From: Alphaproteobacteria bacterium | GTDB taxonomy: Bacteria; Pseudomonadota; Alphaproteobacteria; Reyranellales; Reyranellaceae | Assembly (NCBI GenBank): GCA_005884705.1 | Contig: VBAF01000111.1 | Span: forward strand, 1,089-8,216 | Length of the DNA: 7,128 bases | Direction of reading: 5' to 3' | Shown here: piece after piece, positions 6,256-7,128 of the stretch | Numbering within the stretch: position 1 is the stretch's first letter | Layout: every line of letters begins with the position of its first letter | The notes under the pieces: model-generated | What the model was told of the DNA's origin: nothing | What the model saw: only the letters and a program-made list of their open reading frames with translations | The model's database searches: none | Made by a program: the position numbers and the translations under genes

Positions 6256-6964
6256 GGCGGCTGACCTGGCCGTCGAGGCCATCCACACCGCCTATGGCCT
6301 CAGCCGCGTCCTGTTCGGGGTGTCGCTCGAGGTCCATGCCGGCGAGTGCATCGCCCTGATCGGCCGCAACGGCGTCGGCAAGACCACGACCATGCGCTCG
6401 ATCATCGGCCTGACGCCGCCGGCCAGCGGCCGCGTGATGTGGAAGGGGCACGACATCGCGCGGCTCGGGCCGCACCGCATCTGCCGCCTGGGCATCGGCT
6501 TCGTGCCCGAGGACCGCCGCATCTTCCCCGAGCTCACGGTCTGGGAGAACCTCGACATCGCGCGGCGGGCCGGCCCGGACGGCCGGACGGCCTGGCGCGA
6601 GGAGCAGGTGTTCGCGCTGTTCCCCGACCTCGAGGCGATCCGCGACAGGCGCGGCGGCGTGCTGTCGGGCGGCCAGCAGCAGATGCTCACCATCGCCCGT
6701 ACCCTGATGGGCAATCCCGAGCTGCTGCTGCTCGACGAGCCGTCGGAGGGGCTGGCGCCGCTGATCGTCGAGCAGCTCTGCCAGCGCGTGGCCGAGCTCA
6801 AGGCGACCGGGCTGTCGATCGTGCTGGCCGAGCAGAACCTGCAGTTCGTGATGGCGCTCGCCGACCGCGTCTACATCCTGGAGAAGGGCGAGGTCCGCTT
6901 CACCGGCACGCCGGCCGACCTGCAGGCCGACAAGAGCATCGTGCAGCAGTTCCTGACAGTGTAG
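6230..6964 (+). CDS. livF: LivF-type ABC transporter ATP-binding protein
   Basis: A 244-residue cytoplasmic ATPase, partner of LivG. Motifs are an aromatic A-loop Tyr22, Walker A GRNGVGKTT (45-53), signature LSGGQQQ (145-151) and Walker B LLLLDEPSEG (165-174). Two positions differ from standard ABC ATPases in the way usual for LivF: VPEDRR with Glu94 in the Q-loop region, and AEQN with Gln202 in place of the switch histidine. These are family traits, not damage. LivG keeps the standard Gln and His, so the pair is asymmetric, as expected for LivG/LivF. The start overlaps livG by 26 bp and is set by the strong site at 6214-6221. Length is normal (about 235-245). A strong hairpin starts immediately after the TAG stop, which suggests the operon ends here. 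Confidence 0.94.
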   Translation: MAGAVMVNKAADLAVEAIHTAYGLSRVLFGVSLEVHAGECIALIGRNGVGKTTTMRSIIGLTPPASGRVMWKGHDIARLGPHRICRLGIGFVPEDRRIFPELTVWENLDIARRAGPDGRTAWREEQVFALFPDLEAIRDRRGGVLSGGQQQMLTIARTLMGNPELLLLDEPSEGLAPLIVEQLCQRVAELKATGLSIVLAEQNLQFVMALADRVYILEKGEVRFTGTPADLQADKSIVQQFLTV

Positions 6965-6993
6965 GCGCAGGCGGGGCGGCGCCCCGTCTGCGC
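6965..6993 (+). terminator. Hairpin directly after livF, likely transcript end
   Basis: The left arm GCGCAGGCGGGGC (6965-6977) pairs with GCCCCGTCTGCGC (6981-6993) over 13 positions, one of them a G-U pair, with a GGC loop. It begins on the base after the livF stop. The stem is very strong, but no T-run follows, so it may act as a U-poor terminator or protect the 3' end of the message after termination elsewhere. Confidence 0.6.
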
Positions 6994-7089
6994 AGTGTCG
7001 TCCGCGCCAGCCGCCGTCAGGCCAACCAAGATCAAGGCCAAGGTGCCAACGGCATCAGTTCTCGCGACGTTTTCTCTCATTCTGATTCT

Positions 7090-7119
7090 TTGGACGAGGC
7101 GGAATGCTCTCTAGCATTC
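7090..7119 (+). promoter_or_regulatory. Possible promoter with overlapping dyad, for a gene beyond the right edge
   Basis: GAATGCT (7102-7108) and AGCATTC (7113-7119) form a perfect 7-bp dyad with a CTCT centre. TTGGAC at 7090-7095 and TAGCAT at 7112-7117, 16 bp apart, resemble a weak sigma-70 promoter whose -10 element falls inside the right dyad arm. That arrangement would suit repression by a dimeric regulator. The stretch is more AT-rich than the rest of the window. The controlled gene is not visible, and chance remains possible. Between 6995 and 7089 I see nothing else that I can support. Confidence 0.3.
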
Positions 7120-7128
7120 AAATCGTTG

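Noticed and set aside
5494..6288. 264-codon minus-strand frame
   Set aside because: It is antisense to livG, which carries every ABC ATPase motif.
6871..7080. 69-codon minus-strand frame with a signal-peptide-like start (TLALILVGLTAAGA)
   Set aside because: It has no ribosome binding site and runs through the hairpin into the antisense of livF with no domain. The hydrophobic start is short enough to be chance.

Overview
The window is GC-rich (codon third positions almost always G or C), and every supported gene lies on the + strand. The gene content is typical of a soil or freshwater proteobacterium with many solute-binding proteins: a Bug/TctC-type binding protein, a Liv-type ABC transporter and oxo/hydroxy-acid enzymes. 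It best fits an alphaproteobacterium (Rhodospirillales or Hyphomicrobiales, e.g. Reyranella- or Bradyrhizobium-like). That placement is an impression from protein style and composition, not a measured result; Betaproteobacteria such as Burkholderiales remain possible.

Layout. (1) 2-211: the last 69 codons of a tripartite-tricarboxylate-transporter (Bug/TctC) periplasmic binding protein, cut by the left edge. (2) 278-1259: an NAD-dependent D-2-hydroxyacid dehydrogenase of the CtBP-like group. Its reading frame is broken near 773, where about nine codons of the Rossmann fold are also missing; this is either a pseudogene or a sequence/assembly error. (3) 1307-2074: an intact HpcH/HpaI-type class II aldolase behind a strong ribosome binding site. 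(4) 2075-2350: an intergenic stretch, the likely place for the promoter of the next unit. (5) 2351-6964: a complete branched-chain-amino-acid-type (HAAT/Liv) ABC importer in the order binding protein, LivH permease, LivM permease, LivG ATPase, LivF ATPase. livM/livG overlap by 4 bp (ATGA) and livG/livF by 26 bp. A GC hairpin and a long imperfect inverted repeat of dispersed-repeat type sit between the binding-protein gene and livH. (6) 6965-7128: a strong hairpin directly after the livF stop, then an AT-richer tail with a 7-bp dyad that overlaps a weak promoter-like sequence at the right edge.

How the parts may work together. The aldolase and the dehydrogenase act on 2-oxo and 2-hydroxy acids, and both flanking transport systems belong to families that often import organic acids, amino acids or aromatic acids. 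A small uptake-and-catabolism module for a carboxylated compound is therefore plausible, but the substrate cannot be named from sequence. If the dehydrogenase is truly broken, the pathway would be incomplete or the step covered elsewhere.

I see no CRISPR array, tRNA, rRNA, transposase, phage gene or unfamiliar gene system here. The gene content is ordinary. The points worth a second look are the broken dehydrogenase, the inverted repeat between the binding protein and its permease, and the dyad at the right edge.
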